This document shows, one piece after another, positions 11,101 through 26,776 of a stretch of DNA of 64,000 bases (the first letter of the stretch is position 1; every line of letters starts with the position of its first letter). The position numbers and the translations under genes were made by a program. Below the pieces are notes generated by a model. It saw only the letters and a list, made by a program, of their open reading frames with translations. It ran no database searches and was not told where the DNA came from. The stretch lies in contig OU744453.1 in assembly GCA_916610825.1 (NCBI GenBank), positions 18,006,241-18,070,240 of the forward strand, read 5' to 3'. The DNA comes from Haliclystus octoradiatus (taxonomy: Eukaryota; Cnidaria; Staurozoa; Stauromedusae; Haliclystidae).

Positions 11101-12310
11101 AGCATTCGCAAATATAAAAATATGTTCTAGTGCCTGCGGGAGTGTCTGCATTCAGAGTGGCTGAACCCTGAACCCACTGAACTGGATGTGTCCGTGCAAG
11201 TAAAATCCCATACAAGATATTTGGCTTTTTCTATGGGATCTGGGACAAGCCGTCTGGGACAAACCGTCTGGTGTTTTACAAACTCCCTTTGGCAACCCAG
11301 GTGGTTCAATATGCAAGGAATATTTGCAGATCATAGCGCCTTTTGAAATATATTATTGCATTGACTGTGACGCAGCCATCGACCAGCTGAAAGTTTACAC
11401 ACTAAGGTCATGATGACCGTTGGTTCGCGCTTGTATTTCACAGTGTTGACATGGATGACATTGATATATATATCTAAACCAAGACGCATGCAGATATTTG
11501 ATCATCTTGCAGATGAAGACCGAGTGGAACTGAGTGGAACGGATGAAATCTGTCTTAAAGTTTGCAAGTAGTCGACGAGCTTCATTGGTGTTCTGGATTT
11601 TGTTCGAATAAAATTGTTTTTCTTTTTCCACAAAGAGGAATGTCCCATTCTTTTTGCTAGCCTGGTGATGTTGTGCCTTGTTCTTCTGTGATGTCTGTCC
11701 ATTGTTTGGTAGCTGCTTCAGCAAAACCTTGTACGATACATCCAGTAAAGGATGCAGGGAGTTTGATTGTACCATGCCCGGGGGAATAACTCCACTGTGA
11801 CGGCTATACGGGGACGTGCCACTTTTATGGGTCCATATTCCAGCTGAGAAAGAACTCTTTGGGTATGAGATTTCAAATTTTGGAGCAATTGGGTATCCTA
11901 TTTTTGACTTTTTAGGAATTTTTGAAAATATTTTGCATTATTTTTGTGTATTTACTTAAAATCAATCAACCTGCTAGAACTTTTTGGGTAGCATCAACAG
12001 AATTTTGGAACTTTTGGGGTACTTAAACTTTTTCCAAAGTGGCACCTGCCCGTCCCTGAAGAGCTGGAGTTACACCCCCCCCCACGGGATAACATGTCTG
12101 CAGTGTTTCTCACAGATGAAAGAAAGGCCCAAGGCCGATAGTGCAAGATGATTTGCCGATCTTAAACCTAGACCACCAAAGAATGCACTGATAATGTAGT
12201 TTGTGCCCAAGCATTTGGATGTAGGTTTGCATTGGTAATATCTTACAAAATGTCCTTTATAATAGAATCCCAAATACACAATTTGTTGCTCTGAAAACAT
12301 GGCGAGCATC
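11100..12310 (-). pseudogene. Decayed reverse-transcriptase element remnant (C-terminal part of its ORF)
   Basis: Read on the minus strand from about 12310 to 11100, the frames give GGLGLRSANHLALSALGLS, then after an inserted MITE QKEWDIPLCGKRKTI, a DDQISACVLV-like block and EPPGLPKGVCKTPDG. This order matches the C-terminal region of a retroelement ORF common in invertebrate genomes (GGLGLR, a Trp-Asp motif, then an EPPGL..KRPDG-like motif). Several stops and frame changes separate the blocks. I call it non-LTR-like with modest certainty about the exact class. The N-terminal RT core is not present. Confidence 0.6.
11780..12083. mobile_element. MITE with GGGGG-TAACTCC termini, inserted in the retroelement remnant
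   Basis: The left end is GGGGGAATAACTCCA; the right end, inverted, is GGGGG..TGTAACTCCA. It interrupts the minus-strand coding remnant, which resumes on the other side. A second member is at 22118-22457 and a one-ended relative (GGGGGGGTAGCTTCA) starts near 62853. The target duplication is not clear in this copy. Confidence 0.65.
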
Positions 12311-13154
12311 TTGAAACAAATGTCAACTTTGGTGATGCGTAACAGTTTTTAAAGCGTTGATCGCATAAAACAGAATGATGCTATAGGAAAACTGGTTGAA
12401 GCCAACGTTATCGTACAATTTCACGGCTATTTATTCGATTAACGTCATTGAACTATGTAAGAAAAGTCTACATAGAAACACATTCTACATTCTGTGTTAT
12501 TCACCTGCGCCTTTTCAAACAACGGTTCGGATATAAGTTTTTCTATCCGTACATGTCTCTGACACTGTTGCGTTTTTTTTTCGTTAATTATTTCGAAGAA
12601 TTTTGACGAGGAAAGAGCTGCACTATATGCAGAAACGAAACAGTGACATGCACGGATAGAAAAAAGGTTCTATCCCAATCCGCTGTGTCCCAGATGGTGA
12701 AATATACACTTTGAAGTTTTCTTTTCATATAGTGTCCATCGAGATTCCAACACTTCGTTAATTATTGACATTAGTTTGAACAGAAAACAGGACTTATATC
12801 ATATTTAAAAAAGATGGCTACTACGTAGTGAGTACATGTCGGCTTTAATTATCATAAAATACTTTACAAAAAAAAATTCTGTATTCACTCTCAAGACAAT
12901 AGGGTCACAGCTGCGAAGGTCAATTTCTTATGGAATCAATTTGAATCCCAAATGACCAATCATCGTAATAATCGATTTAATCAAACACTTCAATAGACAT
13001 TGTTGAAAATTCTTCCGTAAATCTTTTTTCTGTTTTCCGTGAATCAGACGTGTCCCTGGGCAATGGGGCCTGGGATTTCAACTAACCACTGCAGAAGATT
13101 GTTCTGAATTATGAAGAAGGTTAAATATGTAGATTTTGTAGTCATGATTATATT
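12310..13154. other. Intergenic; contains a dispersed repeat shared with 16249-16330
   Basis: No gene was found. The stretch 13065-13140 (GATTTCAACTAACC... TTCTGAATTATGAA... AAATATGTAGATTTTGT) is a diverged copy of the sequence just before the aminotransferase exon 3 at 16249-16330. The rest is unremarkable AT-rich DNA. Confidence 0.5.
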
Positions 13155-13268
13155 GTTCATTTATGTGGCTCATCATCCAATCATTTGTTCTTACGAATGA
13201 GGACTGTATTTATGATATAAGAGGGTATTTAAACTCAAAAGATCAAGCATTGGATGAACCACGTAAAT
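13155..13268. repeat. Foldback (inverted-repeat) element, 114 bp
   Basis: Arms of about 25 nt, GTTCATTTATGTGGCTCATC against the inverse of ATGAACCACGTAAATGAAC, enclose about 60 nt. It is probably a small MITE. No target duplication was recognised. Confidence 0.6.
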
Positions 13269-13756
13269 GAACACAACCCAAATGATATTTCTTATTTTGC
13301 TTTCTTTCTATTGAGGAGTTAGCACAACACTCCAACATAACTAACGCATAACAAGGCGTAGCTTGGCACACCTGACTAACTAATACAAAATCGAACTATT
13401 TATACTACATCATTACGTCACTACAAAAGGTTAATTATTACAATATTACACTTGCTTACATAAAAGGAGACTGACTTCTTACTAAATGAGGCTATTTGAA
13501 ATGTTGTAAATAGTTACTTATAATAAATGCGGTTTTCGCCCAAATACAATGTATAAAACACTATATAAAAGTAGAAATTGATTAAAATATTTCAAATAAT
13601 AAAATCAAATCAAATCAAATAATAAAGTTCCCGCCCCCTGGACACGTGAGTGTAGCCTCGCTCCTTCAATTCATAATGGTGGGAGTGTCTAATGTATGTC
13701 TAATGTCTGAAATTTCTGTGACTTGTTACTGAAACTGAATAGTGATACAAAATAAC

Positions 13757-19592
<5,836 letters not shown>

Positions 19593-19824
19593 ATAATGGC
19601 ATTTCATTCATACTAAATATGATTTCATGAATTGATATATTTGCTAAATACTTCATGCATGCATTTAGATCATTCTTAAATACGTCAATTTTCATGAACT
19701 TTTTGTGAAAATTCCATGAAAAAGTCACCCCGAGGGCTATATACAACCAAATGATGTGCAGCAACATAATATTAACGTATTGTTTCTACTAGAATATAAT
19801 ATAATAATATATAGTGAATTCAAG

Positions 19825-20068
19825 ACATTTGAACAATGATAACTATTTAATTGATAAATGCTGGCATCTTATAGTTTAATTATTGAGTGGTATGTCTTTC
19901 TTTGCGAAGATCATCTTCAACCTTCCCGTCTAAATACATGTAACATTTGAACAGTGATAACTATTTAATTGATAAATGCTGGCATCTTATAGTTTAATTA
20001 TTGAGTGGTATTTCTTTCTTTGCGAAGATCATCTTCAACCTTCCCGTCTAAATACATGTAACATTTGC
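19825..20068 (+). repeat. 118-bp tandem duplication
   Basis: The block starting ACATTTGAACAATGATAACT at 19825 is repeated at 19943 with very few changes, and a third copy begins at 20061 for only a few bases. Confidence 0.9.
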
Positions 20069-20285
20069 TCGACATCGATGCAGAGCTCGTGTAGAAGACT
20101 TGTTGGGTTCATTTAGCCACCTTACTCAACATCTTCTCCACAAGTGCTCTACGCGAGCTCAACAATGTGGAGCATTTGTAGAACGGATGTTGGGTGGGGT
20201 CGCTAAATGAGCCCCAGCAAGTGTTCTACACAGCTCAACAGTGTTGACCGCGTGTAGAGCAAATTGTTGCCGTTGTTTAGCCAAG
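20069..20285. repeat. Possible inverted-repeat element with GAGCTC/GTGTAGA motifs
   Basis: GAGCTCGTGTAGAAGACTTG, GTGCTCTACGCGAGCTCAAC and later GTGTTCTACACAGCTCAACA alternate in orientation around TTGGGT...GCTAAATGAGCC. It looks like a decayed MITE. The remainder, 20286-21000, shows nothing recognised. Confidence 0.4.
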
Positions 20286-21021
20286 TTTTTACCCAATAGA
20301 ACAACATGTGTACTGGGCAATGTTTTTTTGATAAATTTGTTTGGATGCTCTGCGGCAACAATGGAATATTGAACTTGAAGTGTCTCATGCTGTTCTCGTC
20401 CCCTAGAAGTACTAAAACTATATCTAGACCCATCGCCGAGGACATCACTTGAAAAAAACCCTCAATATTTCCCTTATTTCAAGCATAATTCTATTGACTA
20501 ACGAATTTCTGATGACATCGACAACATATATAGAAACAGCTTGAACAAGACCATGTTTATCATTGAATTTAATTTTTTTTCAAATGTTCTCCCGTTTGGC
20601 CCTAGCTTTATACACGGGAAAGAATGTCGAAAGCCAAAAAAGGTTAGATTATATAGCACTTGATGACTATCCTCTTATTCAATACTACTGTCTGTTTATG
20701 TTTTGTCCGCGACTAATGTAAATCTCAATGGCGAAATGATTAGATACCTCGTTATCGGAAAACTATGCAAACATTTGTGTCGTGATAATTTTTCTTAAAA
20801 TAAAAAAGCGTGTGTGCTTTAAGATCATGAATTCTTGAAGTTCATCGTTGCACTAACAAATTTGGAGATATTGAAAGCTCAATATTTTTGTATAAGAAAT
20901 GGCAGGAAATTTGGTAAATCGAAGGCGAATTGAAATATATGAGGGAAAGTACTTTTAGACCGAGCGCCACATATCTATAAGAGCAGATTTCACTGGGCAA
21001 CTTGAAATTCACATAAAAGAG

Positions 21022-21673
21022 TTGCAAGTACGTAAACAGGAGCCCGAGAGAAAATTAGTCCGCTTAGCGACTCCAGCAGAACTTTTGAAAGTAAGGCCCG
21101 TGGCATTCATTGCCTCTTTTTGCGATTCCTTTACTTTGGCAAAAGATATCTTGGCAAAACATGATGTAAATCATGAAAATAGTGAACACCAGCAATTGAA
21201 GCCTGGATAATAAAGACAAATAGGGAAAGTCTTCCAGAATACCATCGACAGAATTCATGAGGACAAGCCTTTGATTCACATAGCACAAACCAAGGTCATC
21301 ACATCTGCTGTGTATCAAAGAAATTTTTCCAGGATCTTATGCCACACAAACAAAAGATTCTAGAGCAGGGCTGAATATACTCCCGTCACCCTCCGTGAAT
21401 TTAATACTGAATAACAACGAGCTACGAATAGTAATTTAATTCCGTTTGGGACTGGAAATGGACATCTCGGCAGAGTTCCGGGCGATTTGCAAGGCATCAT
21501 GGCGTAAATTCCATCATCAAGGATGCTTTATGCAAATTGCTGCTCTAAACTTGAACCTGGAAGCCAATATTTTTACAGCATTTAATCAATTTTCGCATCA
21601 AAATGTTGTGAAAATGCTGGAAGCATGCTGGCTGGGTGGCCACATGAAGCCTACAATTCACAACATCTGGTAA
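21022..21673 (+). other. Unrecognised open stretches (62 and 75 codons), possible pseudogene debris
   Basis: A frame at 21022-21210 contains KLVRLATPAELLKVRPVAFI and another at 21446-21673 contains EFRAICKASWRKFHHQGCFM. Both look protein-like in composition but I know no family for them. They may belong with the fragment at 21761-22008. Confidence 0.2.
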
Positions 21674-21760
21674 CGGAGAGAAATTGCAATTAAAATGACA
21701 AATGTTCTTATTTGTACTTTATGACTCTATTAAATAATAAAATAAAGGTGGCTTGATACC

Positions 21761-22008
21761 AGGTCTTCTCAATTGATATCGCCCTGCCTCGTTTTATTTC
21801 ATCTATCTTGGGTTGTGAAGATTTAATTCGAGAATGGCTCGATGAGTTGGAATTGGGTCCCCTGAAAGGTCTGCAGAAAGCTATAGATAAAGCACCTTCA
21901 AGTAATCAACAGTTACCCTCATCCAATGTCCAAAGACAATGGGGCATATACCCTTAGCCCAGAAAGTAAAGCTTTCATCGATAGACTGGGTTTAAAAGTT
22001 CGTTAAAA
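21761..22008 (+). pseudogene. Unrecognised protein fragment with a frameshift
   Basis: From 21761 the frame reads SIDIALPRFISSILGCEDLI and on to QRQWGIYP, then a TAG. Shifting frame there gives LSPESKAFIDRLGLKVR and a stop at about 22008. This pattern suggests the broken 3' end of a gene. A CAG precedes 21761, so it could be a last exon. The family is unknown to me. Confidence 0.3.
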
Positions 22009-22019
22009 AATTAATTGTG

Positions 22020-22600
22020 GATGGAATATATGACGTATTGATAGATATCATAACACATACATGGAGGTTGATTAGATGATATAAATGTTGTATTAACAAC
22101 TGTAGCTGGTCACCAACCGGGGGGTAACTTCCATTGCGCATCGATGGGGTTGTTCAAATGGAACTTTGGCAGAATGACCATAAAAAATTTTCACATAATG
22201 AAAAAGATACCCCGGCCAAATATAATTTTATAAATGGCAGATTCAACTCCGAAAAAGATAAAAAAAAATAAAAAACATTTCATAGGAAAATTTTGTTTTT
22301 TGTTTTTCACCATGAAAAAATTGCAAAGTCGTCAAAAGGATACCTCAAAAAAAATTATGACTAAGCATACCCCAAAAATTTTTTAAGGATTTTGAAAAAG
22401 GTACACAATAATATTTGAACGTCCCGTATACCCAAAGTATGGAAGCTATACCCCCCGGGGCCACCAACAAGGATAGAATGAATTAAGGGTTAATATGACC
22501 GTTGATAAAAAGAGCCTCTATGAAGATGGACCAGCTTTGTTAACACAATGTGTTGTCGCCACGAAGGACAGACGTGAAGAGAATCAATTGCGGTCTTGTA
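22020..22600 (-). repeat. Old LTR fragment related to the 39056 LTR, minus strand, split by a MITE
   Basis: Two blocks, about 22020-22117 and 22459-22600, are diverged reverse-complement matches to the 3' half of the 334-bp LTR at 39056-39389, sharing for example TAACCCTT, AAAGCTGGTCCA and CGTGGCGACAACA. They are contiguous in the LTR but separated here by 341 bp. Confidence 0.75.
22118..22457. mobile_element. MITE with GGGGGG-TAACTTCC termini
   Basis: The ends are CGGGGGGTAACTTCC and GGAAGCTATACCCCCCG. Flanks GGTCACCAAC (22108-22117) and GGCCACCAAC (22459-22468) differ at one position. The intact LTR has this decamer once, so it is a target duplication of about 9-10 bp. It is a relative of the element at 11780. 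Mutator-like is possible given the duplication length. Confidence 0.75.
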
Positions 22601-22649
22601 TAGACTGCATGCTATCTTGATGTAATGGCTTTTAAGTAAATTTCCAAGC

Positions 22650-23106
22650 AAACAAGCTCGTTCCGATTGACTAGCGGTTTTGTTTTCTATTTGGGCATTT
22701 AATATTTTGGGATAATCAACAGAATGTCCCATCAGAGAAAGTAGCAGTTGATGCGCCTGCTCGCAATGTATCAGCACGTCAAAATCAACGTAATGTATTA
22801 CTTACCAGCAAAAAACAGGGTTTCTTCAAATGTCAAATGTTCAAAGCTGTAGAATAGGCAGACAAATCTTAAAATATAACATTTGATCAACAATATACTT
22901 ATCAATAACCTACAGCACTTTGTAATTAAACTATATGGTTTTAATGCTAGCCTTGCAAACAATTACACGAATGAAAAACATTGCCGTCTTTGTAATATTC
23001 ATGTGCAAATAGAATAACTCAACTGAAATTATTTCTATATTATTATTATAGTAAAAAATATTTCGATTTGGTAATTAATTTTGATGGAGCAGTAAAGTTT
23101 CTTAAG
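22650..23106. other. Intergenic, nothing recognised
   Basis: AT-rich sequence without a gene or clear repeat. Confidence 0.4.
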
Positions 23107-23358
23107 CCCCGGCCAAATGAAGCCAACATTTTGCCAGCTTTTTAACAACATCGATGTTGTGAAAATGCTGGCTTCATTTGGCAACCCCAGTCAGCATTTT
23201 GCCATCATTTAGCCAGCACCGGTGATTGATGTTGTGAAAATGCTGGCTTCATTATGATTTGGCCACTAGCCAACATTTTGCCAGCATTTTCACAACATCG
23301 ATATCGATGCGAAATTTTATCAAATGTTGTGAAACTGTTGGCTTCATTTGGCCGGGGT
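23107..23358. mobile_element. Palindromic MITE with CCCCGGCCAAATGAAGCCAA termini
   Basis: Both ends carry CCCCGGCCAAATGAAGCCAA (the right one inverted). The interior holds further alternating arms of GCCAACATTTTGCCAGC and AATGCTGGCTTCAT around ATCGATG, as if two palindromes were joined. It lies about 280 bp upstream of the first FUT8-like gene. Confidence 0.8.
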
Positions 23359-23640
23359 TTTAGCATTCTTGAAAGTTTAGTGCGAATTTTCTTATAAACG
23401 GATTTATTCTTCAGTTGTATATGATTTCCTATACACAAATCGATTGAGAAACTGACAATCGTCTTGTTGTCGCTGATCAACAAAACGAATTTACTTATCC
23501 GATGGATAATGTTGTCGAAAGTTTACTGAAACGTCACAGAGATTCGAAACCTGACAGATGTACTCAACCAAGGTCCTATGTTACACAAAAAAAATTTTAC
23601 ACGATACGGACAGAATTTTCTTGTTCTATTGTGATAAACT

Positions 23641-25209
23641 ATGGATCGCCGACAATTATCAACACTTATTAAATACTGTATTGTGATTACAATATTCATA
23701 TTATTTTATATGCAATTGGAAGGAGGAGAATATATAGGGGGGAAGAAATCAAATGTGAAACCATGCACAAATATCTATCAGAACATTGTAAACACCGTGA
23801 ATGGAGTTGAAACTAAAGAGAAACAACCCGTGGCAGTATTACACAATTTATTGTTAAACAGTGTTACACGTTTAGAAATGTTATCTCAGTTGGTACAAGA
23901 TTCATTTCATCAAATACAATATACAGAAGATTGTAATAATACCAAAGTATTAATTTGTAATTTAGGAAATAATAAAGTTGGATTCGCAGCCAGACTTCAT
24001 GAAATTGTATTTTGTCATTTTATTGCTTATGGATTACAAAGAACATTATTAATAACAAACACGCATTTTGGTTTCAAAAATGATGGCTGGCCAGAAGAAT
24101 ATTTTCAATCAATGAATTCATGTGCTTTTAAATTTGATGAAAATGAAATAATACATATGCAAGACAGAAGGCTTTGGAATGATTTTACTCAGATTGATAA
24201 TTCAATAAAAGTTATAAAATACAACCATAGCTGGGCTGGTGATATCAAGGGTCCTGTGCCCCAGTATCTGCCAGGAACAGTTCCAAAACAATTTTATGAA
24301 ATTGTAAGACATTTACATAAAGATCCGCCACTTTGGTTTATCGGACAGTCGATGGCTTTTATTTTGCGTTTACAGCCGGATTTCGCTAAAGAAATCACTG
24401 TAATCAAGCAAAAAATAAAATTTCAATCTCCAATTATCGGAATGCATATTCGTCATGGAAATAAATTTGGAACTAAACAGTTTGGTGCAGAGGCTAATTA
24501 CATTCCAGAAGATGTATTTATGAAACAAGCAAGTAAATATTTTGAGCTTTATTACCCAAAAATTGCAAAAAGAAATATATATTTAGCCACAGACGATCCA
24601 AATGTATTACAAAATTTCACAAAAACATATCCGAAATATAATTTTTTAACATCCCCAGGCGTAGCAAATTCAGCACAAAGTTACGACAGTAAAAGTTCGT
24701 ACGCAACAAATGTTTTGAAAGGTATAATTTTAGATATGTTATTATTATCTAAGACGGATTTTGTGATTTGTACTTTCTCATCAAATGTTGGTCGTGCCGT
24801 GCATGAACTTCGTCAAGCTATTACACCGTTTGATGAGACAAAAACAACATTTTCTATGGATAGGAATTGGTATTACTCTAGTCCAGGATTTTCATATTCA
24901 ATTGCAAGAAATCGTCTGGTAGCAACACGCAATTATAATAAGACATCAGCTAGTACGGTCAATAAAAAGCAAAATGCTGATTTGAAATCCATGGAATATT
25001 TATCTCATCGCCAAGGTGATATGATGTCACGTATCTCAGAAATATTTCAACATAAAGATGGAGGATTAGTTTTCAAAGGATATATTGATAGAAGCAAAGA
25101 AAGTGGTTTAATTATGATGAAAAATGTGATGAAATTGGAAGCAACACCTGAATATGAAGAGATAAAAAATAATAATTTATTAAAACTTTTATCAGTCTCA
25201 CAAAATTAG
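23641..25209 (+). CDS. FUT8-like alpha-1,6-fucosyltransferase family (GT23) protein, copy 1, intronless
   Basis: One 522-residue frame. Residues about 8-25 form a single hydrophobic anchor after a short basic start, so a type II Golgi membrane protein is expected. A GT23 catalytic domain follows: NLGNNKVGFAARLHE, the donor-site region GMHIRHGNKFGTKQFGAEAN (about 268-287), YLATDDPNVL, ILDMLLLSKTDF and ICTFSSNVGRAVHEL. The C-terminal 80 residues (EYLSHRQGDMMSRI... to TPEYEE) correspond to the SH3-like domain of FUT8. Known: FUT8 adds core fucose to N-glycans; human FUT8 is 575 aa and shorter here mainly at the stem. Odd: human FUT8 has RRTDK where this has RHGNK, and a Glu nearby is Lys, so activity or donor choice may differ. 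A second inverted copy is at 37273. AATAAA lies near 25407. Confidence 0.88.
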   Translation: MDRRQLSTLIKYCIVITIFILFYMQLEGGEYIGGKKSNVKPCTNIYQNIVNTVNGVETKEKQPVAVLHNLLLNSVTRLEMLSQLVQDSFHQIQYTEDCNNTKVLICNLGNNKVGFAARLHEIVFCHFIAYGLQRTLLITNTHFGFKNDGWPEEYFQSMNSCAFKFDENEIIHMQDRRLWNDFTQIDNSIKVIKYNHSWAGDIKGPVPQYLPGTVPKQFYEIVRHLHKDPPLWFIGQSMAFILRLQPDFAKEITVIKQKIKFQSPIIGMHIRHGNKFGTKQFGAEANYIPEDVFMKQASKYFELYYPKIAKRNIYLATDDPNVLQNFTKTYPKYNFLTSPGVANSAQSYDSKSSYATNVLKGIILDMLLLSKTDFVICTFSSNVGRAVHELRQAITPFDETKTTFSMDRNWYYSSPGFSYSIARNRLVATRNYNKTSASTVNKKQNADLKSMEYLSHRQGDMMSRISEIFQHKDGGLVFKGYIDRSKESGLIMMKNVMKLEATPEYEEIKNNNLLKLLSVSQN

Positions 25210-25434
25210 AAGTTTTATATTGTTAAAATTATATTCTATTGACATGTGTGACATCATATCACGGACATTGACTCCCTTCTGTCTTTGTGGCTTTGATAAA
25301 TTCAAGTTTACTTCACATATTAACAAAATCATCTATTTTTATAGCATATATATGTAATCAAAGCCATGTTACAGCTTTTTGAGTAATACAGGTTTTTAAG
25401 TAATGAATAATAAAGATTAATATATCCATTCAAT

Positions 25435-26249
25435 TATTCTTAAAGGCTGGACAATTTTATCCCACGTCGATATGTATAATATACCATATAATAATATATC
25501 GACACCAATCAACTAGCAACATGATAATTTCAACCAAACTATCCAATTTAATCAAAACAATCAAACATGGCGATAAAATATGTATACTCAATCTATGAAT
25601 CTTGAATATACTAAACGCTTTTGGAAACCTACTGAATACATAGAATGGGATTGGGTACCGAAGCCATACTAAAGTTCATCAGACACTAAAATATAATCTA
25701 GAATCTTTCCACAAATCTACTGATAAACTACTGAAACGAACCTTAAAATTTGAAAGCTACTTGAGACTACTGGAAAAAATCCATATGAACATTTACTGAA
25801 AATCATCTGAAAATGGCAAAACATCTTAAAAACATTTGATGTTAAAAATTTGACTATCAAACTCTTAGGACTCTTAACTTCATCTGAAAAACGTATAAAA
25901 CCCGTCATTGGATATTTTCAAATCTTGAAAACATGTGAAAAGGAAATACATATGATAAAAATAATGAAACTCTATGTGAAGAGTTTATATCGTCCTATAA
26001 TTTAGTTTACTGTACTGCTTTTATATACGTGTTTGTGTGAATCCTACATTTGTCTCTGTAAGGATAATAGTAATGTCTCATGATACTGTAGAATTTATAA
26101 GGCCCTTATATGAACTCTATAACTGCATTTATTTTAGAATGACCCTACGAAAATCAATTCATAAATGTTTGTAAAGTTCATGGACAGGTCATGACACAAT
26201 AAATGTTTTTGCAGGAGAAATAATATAAAAGCGCCAACTTATTCCATAT
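25435..26249. other. Intergenic; one degenerate CCCCTGCG-family trace
   Basis: The shared downstream sequence of the two FUT8-like genes ends near 25434. At 26140-26218 ACCCTACGAAAATCAATTCA to TTTTTGCAGGAG with TTCATG units is a decayed MITE. CTACTGAA-type motifs recur in 25620-25880 and again near 45030-45170. No gene was recognised. Confidence 0.45.
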
Positions 26250-26325
26250 TGTTATATATGTGTTAACTAACACCTTGTATCTAGCGTAAACATGATCAAT
26301 GGTCATGTTATATTGAGACATCACA
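26250..26325 (+). repeat. 5' LTR (76 bp) of the Mag-like element
   Basis: It begins TGTTATATATG and ends GACATCACA, and is identical to 34121-34196. The site TGGCGCAGTT immediately follows as the likely tRNA primer-binding site. Confidence 0.93.
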
Positions 26326-26427
26326 TGGCGCAGTTGATATTTTTGAACTTACCATTGTTTATCTTGTTTAGTTTGATATGTTATTTATTATCATTCTGTT
26401 TATCGTATATCGTTTACATTAAACGTT

Positions 26428-26776
26428 ATGCCTAATAAAACTCCAAAATCGAAGGCACGAAAGAAGGGCAATGCTGATGTTGAGCCGTCCGTTATTGACG
26501 ATAATGTCAATCTCGCTGCCCGTATGGATTCGTTCGAAAAACGTATGGAGAGATCGTTATCTGCATTTATGGAACAACTTACTGGCCTTAATACGACTAC
26601 TGAAACCGTGGCATCTGTTTTGCCTAATGCGAGCGACGACGATTCTCTTGTTGTTGAAAGTGTGCCAGTGAGTAATATTGAAAACTCGGCTTCCGGGTTA
26701 CGCCTATCGAGCGCTTACCCACCTCCAGATAAATTGTCTGATAACCTTACATATGGTCAGTTTGTGGACTGGAGAC
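26428..26776 (+). pseudogene. gag, 5' part, of the Mag-like element (cut by the hAT)
   Basis: The frame opens MPNKTPKSKARKKGNADVEP and contains a coiled-coil-like stretch (residues about 30-50). It runs to 26776, where the hAT begins; beyond that point the reading is transposon sequence and soon stops. It would otherwise be the N-terminal part of a capsid polyprotein that continues at 29920. Confidence 0.85.
26769..26776 (+). repeat. Left 8-bp target duplication of the hAT
   Basis: CTGGAGAC here is exactly repeated at 29912-29919. Confidence 0.96.
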
